Shown piece after piece: positions 6,127 to 14,508 of a stretch of 14,602 nt of DNA (within the stretch, counting starts at the first letter, position 1; each line of letters begins with the position of its first letter). Source of the stretch: an uncultured Oscillospiraceae bacterium. GTDB lineage: Bacteria > Bacillota > Clostridia > Oscillospirales > Oscillospiraceae. The translations under genes were made by a program, and so were the position numbers. The stretch spans positions 1 through 14,602 of the forward strand of contig CAAFMK010000186.1 in assembly GCA_900763995.1 (NCBI GenBank), in the 5' to 3' direction. The notes beneath the pieces are model-generated. The model worked only from the letters and a program-made list of their open reading frames with translations. It was not told the DNA's origin and did no database searches.

Positions 6127-7626
6127 TTGGATATGCTTCAGGGGATTTTGTCCTTTTTTGTGGACATCCGATTTCTGATTTTTTGTTTTATTGGTTCAGT
6201 GGTGGGCCTGTTTGTGGGGGCGATTCCGGGGTTGTCCGTCTCGATGGCCACAGCCCTGCTGGTGTCCATTACCTACACATGGGACACCCATGATGCTCTG
6301 GCAGCCATTATGGGTATCTATGTGGTGGGGGTATTCTCCGGCGCTATCTCGGCCATTCTCATCAATATTCCAGGGGCACCGTCCAGTGTGGTGACCACAT
6401 TGGATGGATACCCGCTGGCAAAGTCAGGGGAATCCTATAAGGCACTGAAATACGCCACCATCTACTCCTTTATTGGCAGTGTGTTTGGACTGGTGGCCAT
6501 GGGGCTGCTGGCTGGGCCAATTACGAAAATCGCCTTACAGTTTCAGCCGATGGACTATTTTCTCCTGGCCCTGTTTGGTCTGGCCACAGTGGGGAGTCTC
6601 ACCTCAAAGAGCTACTCAAAGGGCCTGATCAGTGCACTCCTTGGTATTTTTCTGGCTTTGATAGGGATGGACCCTGTGTTGGGCACCCCTCGGCTGACCT
6701 TTGGCATTCAAAATCTGAATGCTGGCATTTCCGTTGTTCCAGCGCTGGTGGGCCTATTTGGCTTTGCAGAGGTACTGAGCGTTCTGGCCGGGGAGCGTGC
6801 AGATGGGGAGGTCTCATCCATCACCAGACAGGTGGTGCGGTGCAAAGAGGTGCTCCGGCATTTTTGGCACTCCATATGGTACTGTACCATTGGTACCCTT
6901 GTAGGGGCGCTGCCCGGCGCTGGTGGGCCAGTGGCCGCCTTTCTGGCCTATGGTGAGGCCAAGCGTTTGGTCAAAAAGCCCAGTCGCCCCTTTGGAGAGG
7001 GGGCTGTGGAGGGGATCGTGGCCTCAGAAAGTGCCAATAACGCCTGTATCGGCGGAGCCATGATCCCCATGCTGACTTTGGCTATTCCCGGGGATGCGGT
7101 GACCGTGATCATTATGTCGGTATTCCAGATCCACGGCCTTCAGCCGGGGCCCACTTTTTTAAAGACCAATACGGCCAGCTTCTATGCCATTCTGGCCGGA
7201 GGGATGGTAGCCTGTGTCTGTCTGCTGGGGCTGGGGCTGCTGGTGGCACCAAAAATCAGCCATTTGCTGTGCATACCCAAAAAGATCCTGCTTCCAGTGG
7301 TCAGTGTTCTTTGTGTCATCGGTGCCTACGCCTGGAAAAACCGCCTGTTTGATGTTGGACTGATGTTGGCGTTTGGGGTGCTGGGCTTTGTACTGCGCCG
7401 CCGTGGCTTTAGTGTTGCGCCCATTACGCTGGGGCTTGTTTTAGGTGGGATGATGGATGCAAACTTCCGCCGTGCAGTGTCCCTGGCCTCCACCACAGAA
7501 CACCCCCTGATGGCCATGTTTGGCCGCCCCATCACTTTGATTTTGCTGATCGTGACAGTATTTACCCTCATTTCCAATGTGCCATGGGTCAGGGCGCAGT
7601 TTGCCATAAGGCAAAAGAAAACATAG
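6127..7626 (+). CDS. tctA: TTT-family large membrane permease TctA
   Basis: Ion-coupled permease subunit of 499 aa with about a dozen transmembrane segments, at the family's usual length. Signature motifs are visible: GAIPGLS (31-37), the internal repeat GALPGAGGPVAAFLAYGEAK (about 260-279), and SANNACIGGAMIPMLTLAIP (about 302-321). The chosen start is TTG at 6127 because AGGGGAGGTG (6110-6119) lies at a good distance; an in-frame ATG at 6133 is 15 nt from the same site and is the alternative. It is the last gene of the tctCBA operon and is followed by a terminator at 7642. Confidence 0.95.
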   Translation: MDMLQGILSFFVDIRFLIFCFIGSVVGLFVGAIPGLSVSMATALLVSITYTWDTHDALAAIMGIYVVGVFSGAISAILINIPGAPSSVVTTLDGYPLAKSGESYKALKYATIYSFIGSVFGLVAMGLLAGPITKIALQFQPMDYFLLALFGLATVGSLTSKSYSKGLISALLGIFLALIGMDPVLGTPRLTFGIQNLNAGISVVPALVGLFGFAEVLSVLAGERADGEVSSITRQVVRCKEVLRHFWHSIWYCTIGTLVGALPGAGGPVAAFLAYGEAKRLVKKPSRPFGEGAVEGIVASESANNACIGGAMIPMLTLAIPGDAVTVIIMSVFQIHGLQPGPTFLKTNTASFYAILAGGMVACVCLLGLGLLVAPKISHLLCIPKKILLPVVSVLCVIGAYAWKNRLFDVGLMLAFGVLGFVLRRRGFSVAPITLGLVLGGMMDANFRRAVSLASTTEHPLMAMFGRPITLILLIVTVFTLISNVPWVRAQFAIRQKKT

Positions 7627-7641
7627 TTGAACTAATAAGAG

Positions 7642-7684
7642 AGCCCTCTGATGACAGATTTTACGCTGCATCAGAGGGCTTTTG
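7642..7684. terminator. Terminator shared by tctA and the convergent ccdA-like gene
   Basis: A perfect 12-bp stem, AGCCCTCTGATG (7642-7653) and CATCAGAGGGCT (7669-7680), with a 15-nt loop and a short plus-strand T-run (7680-7683). The minus-strand ccdA-like gene ends with its TGA inside the right arm (7671-7673), so its last codons are part of the hairpin. On the minus strand the stem is followed only by the mixed CTCTTATT. Confidence 0.8.
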
Positions 7685-8096
7685 ATGTGGTATGTCCTTC
7701 ACCGGAGAGGTAACCAGTGACACCGTTCATCCACCCTGTCACCATCATAATACCCATGATGACCAGCAGTGCGCCGCCAATTTTTACAGTATAGCGTACA
7801 ATGCTTTGCTTCTCACGAAACAGGGCAAGGAGCCGCTCAGTGAATAGGCCCACAGCGCTCATGCCCAGTCCCAGCAGGAAAAAAGCAAAGCTGACACCCA
7901 GAACAAAGAAAAAGGTATTGCGCAGCACCCGCCGCTCATAAACCACCCGCCCCTGCTGGTCTGTCTGGCGGGCACCGCCAGATAAATAGCCCAGATACAG
8001 CGGCAGCAGCGGCAGCACACAGGGGGAGAAAAAGCTGACAAGCCCCTGTAAAAAGACAGCAAATGCAGATGCGCCGGTTTCAAGTGTGAGTCCCAT
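7671..8096 (-). CDS. CcdA/DsbD-type membrane protein, N-terminal half only
   Basis: Membrane protein of 141 aa matching the first repeat of CcdA (cytochrome c biogenesis/thiol-redox) proteins: FLQGLVSFFSPCVLPLLPLY (15-34), a second helix NTFFFVLGVSFAFFLLGLGM (60-79), and a third IGGALLVIMGIMMVTGW (106-122). Normal family members have six helices in two inverted repeats, each with a Pro-Cys; the cysteine pair relays electrons from cytoplasmic thioredoxin. Here only C26 exists and the protein ends after the third helix, inside a terminator, so it looks C-terminally truncated. The ATG at 8096 is chosen because the family normally starts about 10 residues before this helix and AGAAGG lies 5 nt upstream. 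The frame stays open to a TTG at 8294, but that extension resembles nothing known. No thioredoxin-like partner is nearby. Confidence 0.7.
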   Translation of the reverse strand: MGLTLETGASAFAVFLQGLVSFFSPCVLPLLPLYLGYLSGGARQTDQQGRVVYERRVLRNTFFFVLGVSFAFFLLGLGMSAVGLFTERLLALFREKQSIVRYTVKIGGALLVIMGIMMVTGWMNGVTGYLSGEGHTTSKAL

Positions 8097-8196
8097 AAGA
8101 CCTTCTGTAAATAGAAAAATAGTGTGGTGATCCGGTGCAGTGGTGAGACATCCATAAGACGCAACATATAGGCAAAATAACGCCCGGATTTCTGGG

Positions 8197-8205
8197 AGTA
8201 TACCA
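8197..8205 (-). promoter_or_regulatory. Extended -10 promoter candidate for the ccdA-like gene
   Basis: Read on the minus strand, TGGTATACT (8197-8205) is an extended -10 element (TGn plus TATACT). The -35 position holds only a weak TCGATA. It would give a leader of about 95 nt before the ATG at 8096. Its presence supports that start over a longer reading frame. Confidence 0.45.
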
Positions 8206-8315
8206 TAAATAGAAGGGCGTATCGAGAGCCAGTCATCGGATTTAATTTCCACATACTGGTCAAATCCACAAGAAATTTTAGGTGAAATTTCCAATTATAT
8301 TCTTCTGCTGATATA

Positions 8316-8343
8316 TGGTATAATTTTTCCGATCAAAGGAGGT
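8316..8343 (+). promoter_or_regulatory. Extended -10 promoter and ribosome site of the surface-protein gene
   Basis: TGG plus TATAAT (8316-8324) is a perfect extended -10; the -35 region is poor (TATATT). If used, the transcript starts around 8331 and is nearly leaderless apart from a very strong ribosome site, AAAGGAGGT (8335-8343). That site lies 4 nt before a TTG (8348) and 13 nt before an in-frame ATG (8357). Confidence 0.6.
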
Positions 8344-8347
8344 AAGA

Positions 8348-11300
8348 TTGCAGCATATGAAGAGAAGTATATTTTGTCGTATTTTAGCGCTGGTCTTATG
8401 TTTGGGACTTCTTGCGCCTTCCAGCTATGCCATATATGAGAACATGAGCGATGTGGACTACGAGCAAAGTGTGCGCTCAACAGGAAATGTTCATCGTGTC
8501 CCACACAATTACAAGGAATTGCGTGAACTTGTTCATTCCAACAAGGTGCAAGATGGAGATACTATTATTTTGGAAGGGTCTGCCACTGTGAACTCTACAA
8601 ATGACTATGGGGATGATCCATTTGTCATCAACAAAGCCATCACATTCCGAGGAGAACCTACAGATGGCAGAATCGCCACCATGAACATCAGACCGGGCGG
8701 TATTGTGCTGGAAAAAGATGTCACATTTGATGGGATAAACATTGCATTTATCAACCGGCAGAGAAATGTCATCATGGCAAATGGCCATAAGCTGACACTG
8801 AACAACATAGAACGTGGCGTGGGTTCACGGGAAATCAATCTTGCCTGTGGCGGTCTGACCAATAGACCGGGGGTGCCATCACCAGGTCGTGAGGGTGAAA
8901 TTGTTCTGTCTGGTCTGATTGATGTCAACAATATTTACGCAGGCAGTATTTCACACCAGGCCTGGGATGCAAGCAAGCCACCCTTGGAGCCACAAGACCC
9001 ACCTGGTACCCCAAATGAATTTCAGGGAAATGCGACCATTCGCGTTGGACAACTTAGCAGTGGAAGCCGGATCGGTACCATTCACGCTAGCGGCGGTAGA
9101 CAGACCCCCATCAATACAGATCACATGTTTGACCAGGTAGAGCCCCTCCCCCCAAAGGTCGATCCCAGCAAGTTTAGAGTAAGTGGTGAGGTAAATATCT
9201 ATCTCGACGGGGGCACCGTCAAAAATGTGGATGGTAGAACGGGTGGAGATCAGAATGCCAATGTTATATATAACGCCGATCAAAATGCCATCGGCGGAGT
9301 GAGATTGTCTGATATTGCCAGCCTGTCAGTACAGTCTGGAAAGCTGACACCTGCGGCACAAAGCTCCTTTACCAATTTTTCCCTTTCCGCCAATGCAGAG
9401 CTGAATCTGTCACAACTGCCAAATACACTGAATATCGGTCAATTTACCGGTGGAGGAAATCTGGTTCTGGGTGTGGATCAGACACTGACCATTCAAAATA
9501 CGGTGCAGGGCAGTACCACTGGTGTGGGTATTGGAAGTATTTTCAACAACGAATCCCAAACTGTACCAAAGAAAAATCATGTCTATATCTCAGCTGCCAA
9601 TTCACAGGATGGCGCATTCCGATTGATCCCCCATGGTGCCCATAAAACCATGGTACTCCAGCGTGATAACAGCGGAAATTGGAAGATTCCAGGGGATGAA
9701 AAGGTCGTGGTGTTGGTGGATAATGCCAGCATCAACAATTCCCATACCGCCTATTCCAGAGATATGATCACCGAGATCCCTTTACAGGTGCACTATCATT
9801 CCAGCAGCACAGTCAATGCACTGGAATATGTGCCTGTGGATATCTCCATCGACAATGTCGAAATCACACGGGCGAAAAGTAAAGATGGTACCTACAGTTA
9901 TTTGTCTACCCCAAAAAACATTAAAAAGATGATGTTTGAGGTGACCGATACTGGGGAAATTCTGAGTATAGAGGGAACTGGTTACCGCCTGACTCCGGGT
10001 ACTTACAACATCCAGTTGACCATCCCCGCAAACTATATGTCTGATAAGACCAACCGTGTCCTCAATACCCAGCTCATCGTCAAAGACGGGACTGCGCCCG
10101 ACCCTGGTCCTGGCCCCGGCCAGACCGATTTAAGTCAGGCCAGTGTCATCGTGGGCGGTGCCCATGTCTATGATGGTACCCCACAGACCCCAGAGGTCAC
10201 CGTCATGCTGGGCGGGGTAAAGCTGACGGAAGATCAGGACTACACGGTTTCTTACAGCAATCACACCAATGCAGGTACTGCCACTGTCACCGTGACCGCC
10301 AAGGATGGCAGCGCCTATACAGGCACCGCACAGGGGACATTTGTCATCGAAAAGGCTGACACAAATGCAGTGACAGGCCGCATGACAGTCACCAACCACT
10401 ACGCAGGCCGCTACACCTATGATCTGGAGCAGCTTCTCCCCGCCCTGAGTGGCAGCAAAAGCTATGGTACAGTTACCTTTGCCCACGGTCAGGTAGATTT
10501 GAAGAACTACTATACCTCTGGCATATCAGTACAGGGGAAGGTTTTGACACTCCCTGTTGAATCCGTGGATACAATGGCAGAGGGGAAAATCGGTACCATT
10601 GAAATTCAGATCGAAACTGACAACTACAATATTCCCAACGCCACCATCCAGGTGGATGCAGGAAATAAAGTGGTTCCTCAGGGGGCCCCAACTTTGAGCA
10701 AAGACACTCTGAGCTATGGACAGCTGCTCTCCTCTATTATACTGTCTGGTGAGATGAGAGATGCCAATGGACAGACCATAGCTGGACAGTTTACCTGGGA
10801 TAAGCCAGACACCAAATATTCCGCAGGTACCCAGCAGGCCCCCTGGACATTTACCCCGTCAGATACATCTGCCTACATGAGTGCCACAGGTACCTCGCAT
10901 ATCACTGTCACAAAGGTGAGCCCCACCGGTATGCCCAAATACACAGCCATTACAACTAGTGGAAAGACACTAAAAGATGTGAATTTGACTGTGGTGGGCG
11001 GCACATTTGACACAGATGGTACTGTTAAGTGGGAACAGTCTGAGACCACAGTGGTAGAGGCCAACAGGGCATACAAGTGGTTCTTTACCCCCCATGATGC
11101 TGTCAATTACAATACATTGACTGGGGAGCTTACACCCTATCCGAAGTCCTCCGGCGGAGGTTCTTCCAGCGGTGGCGGATCTTCCAACAGCGGAAACTCA
11201 TCCTCCGGCAGCGGTATGAAAACAGAGAAGAATCCCGACGGGTCTACCACCACAACACAGACGAAGAAAGATGGCACCGTTGTAAAGACCACCAAGCAGA

Positions 11301-12253
11301 AGGATGGTTCCACCACTACAGTGGAGACCCAGAAGGATGGATCTGTTGCTGAGACCCATAAGGCGGCCAACGGTACCACCAGTACCACAAAGAAAGATTC
11401 CAGAGGAAATGTGACCCAGGTGTCAGGCACGATTTCTGAGCAGGTAGCCAGAGAGGCCCAGAAAAGCGGACAGGCTGTCCAGCTGCCAACCAGGGTTCCC
11501 GTCACCTCCTCCAGAGCACAGGCCCCTGAAATCAAGGTAGATGTACCCAATGGCTGGGTCAAGGTAGAGATCCCTGTAGAGAATGGGACTGCTGGCACTG
11601 TGGCCATTGTGGTATACCCAGATGGCAGCGAGCAGCTGATGAAGAAGTCAGTGGTTACAGAGCAGGGAGTTGTCCTGGCGCTCAATGGAGACACCACCTT
11701 GAAGCTGGTGGACAACAGCAAGAACTATGACGATGTAAGAAGTTCTGACTGGCATAAGGATGCGGTGGACTTTATGTCTGCCCGTGGACTGATGGATGGC
11801 ACCCAGTATGGGAGATTTGCACCCAATGAACCCCTGTCCCGGGGTATGCTGGCTGTGATCCTTCACAGTCTGGAGGGCAAGCCCGGCACCAGCCACAATG
11901 AGCAGTTCAGCGATGTGCCACAGGATGGTTGGTATACCCAGGCCATGCAGTGGGCTGTACAGCAGGGAATCCTGTCCGGATACGGCAATGGAGCCATAGG
12001 CCCCAATGACAACATCACCCGGGAACAGCTGGCAGTGATGCTGTACCGCTATCAGGGCAGCCCCAAGACAGAGCACACCCTTGATTCCTTTGTGGATCAC
12101 AACCAGACCAGCACATTTGCCAAGGATGCTATGGTGTGGGCTGTGGAGCAGGGGATCCTCGGTGGAAAGGGCAATGGTGTCCTGGACCCGCAGGGCCAGG
12201 CCACCCGTGCAGAGGCTGCACAGATGATTCAAAATTTCATGGCTAAGGGTTGA
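8348..12253 (+). CDS. Large SLH-anchored surface protein with beta-helix-like and Ig-like domains
   Basis: Exported cell-surface protein of 1,301 aa (1,298 if it starts at the ATG 8357). Order: signal peptide (MKRSIFCRILALVLCLGLLA, cleavage after SSYA); a beta-strand-rich region (about 45-480) that begins like a pectate-lyase or adhesin beta-helix (DGDTIILEG, KAITFRG, LEKDVTFDGI); a Pro/Gly hinge PDPGPGPG (about 584-591); an MBG/Ig-like domain (about 593-675, VYDGTPQTPEVTV to GTFVIEKA); two or three further Ig-like segments to about 930; a Gly/Ser linker (934-956); six 11-residue Thr/Lys repeats (962-1027); and three SLH domains (about 1127-1170, 1187-1232, 1250-1300). SLH domains bind pyruvylated secondary wall polymer, so it should be non-covalently wall-anchored. 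A role as adhesin or S-layer-associated protein is inferred; no catalytic site was recognised. It is monocistronic between its own promoter and terminator. Confidence 0.92.
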   Translation: MQHMKRSIFCRILALVLCLGLLAPSSYAIYENMSDVDYEQSVRSTGNVHRVPHNYKELRELVHSNKVQDGDTIILEGSATVNSTNDYGDDPFVINKAITFRGEPTDGRIATMNIRPGGIVLEKDVTFDGINIAFINRQRNVIMANGHKLTLNNIERGVGSREINLACGGLTNRPGVPSPGREGEIVLSGLIDVNNIYAGSISHQAWDASKPPLEPQDPPGTPNEFQGNATIRVGQLSSGSRIGTIHASGGRQTPINTDHMFDQVEPLPPKVDPSKFRVSGEVNIYLDGGTVKNVDGRTGGDQNANVIYNADQNAIGGVRLSDIASLSVQSGKLTPAAQSSFTNFSLSANAELNLSQLPNTLNIGQFTGGGNLVLGVDQTLTIQNTVQGSTTGVGIGSIFNNESQTVPKKNHVYISAANSQDGAFRLIPHGAHKTMVLQRDNSGNWKIPGDEKVVVLVDNASINNSHTAYSRDMITEIPLQVHYHSSSTVNALEYVPVDISIDNVEITRAKSKDGTYSYLSTPKNIKKMMFEVTDTGEILSIEGTGYRLTPGTYNIQLTIPANYMSDKTNRVLNTQLIVKDGTAPDPGPGPGQTDLSQASVIVGGAHVYDGTPQTPEVTVMLGGVKLTEDQDYTVSYSNHTNAGTATVTVTAKDGSAYTGTAQGTFVIEKADTNAVTGRMTVTNHYAGRYTYDLEQLLPALSGSKSYGTVTFAHGQVDLKNYYTSGISVQGKVLTLPVESVDTMAEGKIGTIEIQIETDNYNIPNATIQVDAGNKVVPQGAPTLSKDTLSYGQLLSSIILSGEMRDANGQTIAGQFTWDKPDTKYSAGTQQAPWTFTPSDTSAYMSATGTSHITVTKVSPTGMPKYTAITTSGKTLKDVNLTVVGGTFDTDGTVKWEQSETTVVEANRAYKWFFTPHDAVNYNTLTGELTPYPKSSGGGSSSGGGSSNSGNSSSGSGMKTEKNPDGSTTTTQTKKDGTVVKTTKQKDGSTTTVETQKDGSVAETHKAANGTTSTTKKDSRGNVTQVSGTISEQVAREAQKSGQAVQLPTRVPVTSSRAQAPEIKVDVPNGWVKVEIPVENGTAGTVAIVVYPDGSEQLMKKSVVTEQGVVLALNGDTTLKLVDNSKNYDDVRSSDWHKDAVDFMSARGLMDGTQYGRFAPNEPLSRGMLAVILHSLEGKPGTSHNEQFSDVPQDGWYTQAMQWAVQQGILSGYGNGAIGPNDNITREQLAVMLYRYQGSPKTEHTLDSFVDHNQTSTFAKDAMVWAVEQGILGGKGNGVLDPQGQATRAEAAQMIQNFMAKG
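11231..11428 (+). repeat. Six tandem 33-bp units encoding 11-residue repeats
   Basis: Within the surface-protein gene the protein divides into six units of exactly 11 residues: NPDGSTTTTQT, KKDGTVVKTTK, QKDGSTTTVET, QKDGSVAETHK, AANGTTSTTKK, DSRGNVTQVSG. The D-G (or N-G, R-G) at positions 3-4 marks a probable turn, with alternating Thr/Val suggesting a short beta strand. They connect the Gly/Ser linker to the wall-binding part and may act as a stalk. Confidence 0.75.
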
Positions 12254-12297
12254 CAAGGCTATGCTGTAAGGGGTATAGTATCGCTGTAACCAAGTCG

Positions 12298-12333
12298 ATT
12301 GGAGCAAGCTTTTGTGGCTTGCTCCAATTTTTT
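12298..12333 (+). terminator. Rho-independent terminator of the surface-protein gene
   Basis: A perfect 12-bp stem, ATTGGAGCAAGC (12298-12309) and GCTTGCTCCAAT (12317-12328), with a 7-nt loop, followed by a run of T through 12333. It is 44 nt after the stop codon. The remaining gap to the polymerase gene (12334-12434) contains a 10-bp palindrome GGTTTAAACC (12404-12413) and only a weak promoter candidate (CTGACA, 16 nt, TATGTG). Confidence 0.92.
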
Positions 12334-12434
12334 GACCAGAGTAAAATGGGGGCGCAGACCTCCTGTTACAGCGCTGACACCTCTGGCATGAATGATATGT
12401 GCGGGTTTAAACCATACTGCTATGGGTGGTTATT

Positions 12435-13952
12435 ATGGAGCAAAAAACTTATATTGCCATTGATATGAAGTCCTTTTATGCATCAGTGGAGTGTATGGAG
12501 CGTGGACTGAACCCAATGACCACAAACCTTGTGGTTGCAGATGCCAGCCGAACAGAAAAGACCATCTGTCTGGCGGTCTCTCCCGCTTTGAAAAGCTATG
12601 GGATTTCCGGCAGGGCCAGACTGTTTGAGGTGGTACAGAGGGTACGGGAAATCAATGCCATACGGCGGCAGAGGGCCCCACAGCGGACATTGACAGGGAG
12701 CTCCTGTGATATTACCAAGCTGAATGTCTCACCGGAGCTGTCCCTTGATTATATTGTGGCACCACCAAGAATGGCCCACTATATCAGGGTCAGCACCATG
12801 GTGTACCATGTCTATCTGAAGTATATTGCCCCGGAGGACATCCATGTCTATTCCGTTGATGAGGTGTTTATTGACGCAACCAGCTATTTAAAGACCTATA
12901 ACCTGTGTGCCCATGCGTTGGCCAGAAAAATAATTTTGGATGTGTTGGCCACAACTGGGATCACTGCCACTGCGGGGATTGGAACCAATCTGTATCTGTG
13001 TAAGGTGGCCATGGATATTGAGGCCAAGCACATTCCGGCAGACCGGGATGGAGTGCGGATCGCAGAGCTGGATGAGATGAGCTACCGCCGATTACTGTGG
13101 AACCACCGCCCGCTGACCGATTTCTGGCGTGTGGGCCGGGGCTATGCCAGAAAGCTGGAGGAACATGGACTTTTCACAATGGGGGATGTTGCCCGGTGCT
13201 CTGTGGGAAAACCCACGGAGTATTATAATGAGGGGCTGCTGTACAAACTGTTCGGCGTGAACGCAGAGCTGCTCATCGACCACGCCTGGGGGTGGGAGCC
13301 ATGCACCATTGCGGATATAAAGGCATATCGCCCAAGCTCCAACAGTGTGGGTTCCGGACAGGTGCTCCAGTCGCCCTATTCTACGCAGAAAGCCAGACTT
13401 GTGGTTCAGGAGATGACAGATCTGCTGGTGCTGGATCTGGTGGACAAGGGCCTGGTGACAGACCAGCTGATCTTGACCATTGGGTATGACATGGAAAACC
13501 TCAAAGATCCAAAGCGCAGGGAGCAGTACCACGGAGCTGTGACCAGGGATGCCTACGGGCGCACAATCCCAAAGCATGGACACGGCAGCATTCGTCTGGG
13601 GGAATTTACCTCCTCTACACGGAAGATCGTGGGGGCCATGATGGAGCTGTTTGATCGAGTGGCAGATCAGCAGCTGCTGGTGAGACGGCTGCATATCACC
13701 GCGAATCATGTGATACAAAGAAGTGATCTTCCGGAGGAATCGCCCTGTGAACAGCTTGATCTCTTTGCGGACTATGCAGCGCCGGAGAGGGAAGAAAAAA
13801 GACAGGAGCTGGAGCGGGAGAGACGGATGCAGGAGACCATACTGTCTATTAAGAAAAAGTATGGGAAAAACGCCATTTTGAAGGGGATGAATCTCCAGGA
13901 GGGGGCAACGGCCCGAGATCGAAACAAACAGATCGGCGGCCATCGGGCATAG
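12435..13952 (+). CDS. Y-family translesion DNA polymerase, UvrX/UmuC type
   Basis: Error-prone DNA polymerase of 505 aa. The palm begins with IDMKSFYASVE (9-19), giving catalytic D10 and the steric-gate aromatic Y15; the second catalytic motif YSVDEVFID (139-147) supplies D142 and E143. A helix-hairpin region (about 205-245) and the little-finger domain follow. Near the C-terminus, QLDLF (440-444) is a canonical beta-clamp-binding pentapeptide, followed by a charged, probably helical tail. This long-tailed form matches the UvrX branch found beside YolD-like proteins, not chromosomal DinB. The ATG at 12435 is preferred over GTG 12426: it places D10 at the usual distance from the N-terminus and GGGTGG lies 5 nt upstream. 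The ribosome site is weak. No GAAC-N4-GTTC LexA box is visible upstream. The yolD-like gene follows after 32 nt. Confidence 0.93.
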   Translation: MEQKTYIAIDMKSFYASVECMERGLNPMTTNLVVADASRTEKTICLAVSPALKSYGISGRARLFEVVQRVREINAIRRQRAPQRTLTGSSCDITKLNVSPELSLDYIVAPPRMAHYIRVSTMVYHVYLKYIAPEDIHVYSVDEVFIDATSYLKTYNLCAHALARKIILDVLATTGITATAGIGTNLYLCKVAMDIEAKHIPADRDGVRIAELDEMSYRRLLWNHRPLTDFWRVGRGYARKLEEHGLFTMGDVARCSVGKPTEYYNEGLLYKLFGVNAELLIDHAWGWEPCTIADIKAYRPSSNSVGSGQVLQSPYSTQKARLVVQEMTDLLVLDLVDKGLVTDQLILTIGYDMENLKDPKRREQYHGAVTRDAYGRTIPKHGHGSIRLGEFTSSTRKIVGAMMELFDRVADQQLLVRRLHITANHVIQRSDLPEESPCEQLDLFADYAAPEREEKRQELERERRMQETILSIKKKYGKNAILKGMNLQEGATARDRNKQIGGHRA

Positions 13953-13984
13953 GGATCAATGAAGCGGGAAAGGGGGCAGAGGGC

Positions 13985-14422
13985 ATGGACACAGATGGGA
14001 AGGACTATCAGGACATTATCCATCTGCCCCACCATGTTTCCCCAACCAGACCAAGGATGTCCATGACAGAGCGGGCCTCCCAGTTTGCCCCCTTTGCGGC
14101 ACTTACTGGACATGATGCAGCCATTCGAGAGACGGCCAGACTGACCCAGAGCAAAATCCAGCTGGATGAGGATGTGGAGATGGATCTGGACAGAAAGCAC
14201 CAGATCATAATGGAACGGATTTCAGAGCATCCAGAGTTGACCATCACTTATTTTCAGCCCGACGGGCGAAAAGACGGGGGGAGCTACCAGTCTGTGACAG
14301 GACGGGTCAAGGGGATGGATCCCTATGCGCGTGTGATGGTACTCACAACTGGATTGCGTATCCCCCTTGACAATATCCTTCAGATGGAAAGCCCTATGTT
14401 TGATGGGCTGTGCATTGAGTGA
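13985..14422 (+). CDS. YolD-like protein, partner of the UvrX-type polymerase
   Basis: Protein of 145 aa with the conserved N-terminal pattern of clostridial YolD-like proteins: DYQDIIHLPHHVSPTRPRMS (7-26), then MTERASQFAPFAALTGHDAA (27-46) and a helical LTQSKIQLDEDVEMDLDRKH segment. The C-terminal half is beta-rich and ends with a small SH3-like-looking module (VTGRVKGMDPYARVM). YolD proteins occur almost always next to UvrX-type polymerases and have been proposed to play a UmuD-like accessory role; that role is not proven. AGGGGG precedes the ATG by about 8 nt, and the gene is evidently co-transcribed with the polymerase. Confidence 0.85.
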   Translation: MDTDGKDYQDIIHLPHHVSPTRPRMSMTERASQFAPFAALTGHDAAIRETARLTQSKIQLDEDVEMDLDRKHQIIMERISEHPELTITYFQPDGRKDGGSYQSVTGRVKGMDPYARVMVLTTGLRIPLDNILQMESPMFDGLCIE

Positions 14423-14460
14423 ATGGAGCACATGAGAGGTGTGTTGACCAAAGGGTGAAA

Positions 14461-14501
14461 AAAGGACTTGTTACCTGCCGATGGCGGATAACAAGTCCTT
14501 T
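14461..14501. terminator. Terminator after the polymerase-yolD pair
   Basis: A perfect 13-bp inverted repeat, AAAGGACTTGTTA (14461-14473) and TAACAAGTCCTTT (14489-14501), encloses a 15-nt GC-rich loop with an inner GCC/GGC pairing. It is flanked by an A-run on the left and ends in TTT, so it could act in both directions. It starts 38 nt after the yolD stop codon. Confidence 0.75.
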
Positions 14502-14508
14502 GAGACTG

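Noticed and set aside
8097..8294. Upstream in-frame extension of the ccdA-like gene to a TTG at 8294
   Set aside because: It matches no CcdA N-terminus, has a poor start and ribosome site, and contains an extended -10 promoter for the shorter gene.
11137..12307. Long minus-strand frames opposite the surface-protein C-terminus (11137-11721 and 11648-12307)
   Set aside because: Low-complexity shadows of the Gly/Ser, Thr/Lys and SLH coding sequence.
12334..12434. SOS (LexA) box upstream of the polymerase
   Set aside because: No GAAC-N4-GTTC or close variant is visible; GGTTTAAACC is a palindrome but not a LexA site.
13092..13943. A 283-codon minus-strand frame opposite the Y-family polymerase
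   Set aside because: Antisense shadow; the plus-strand polymerase has intact catalytic and clamp motifs.
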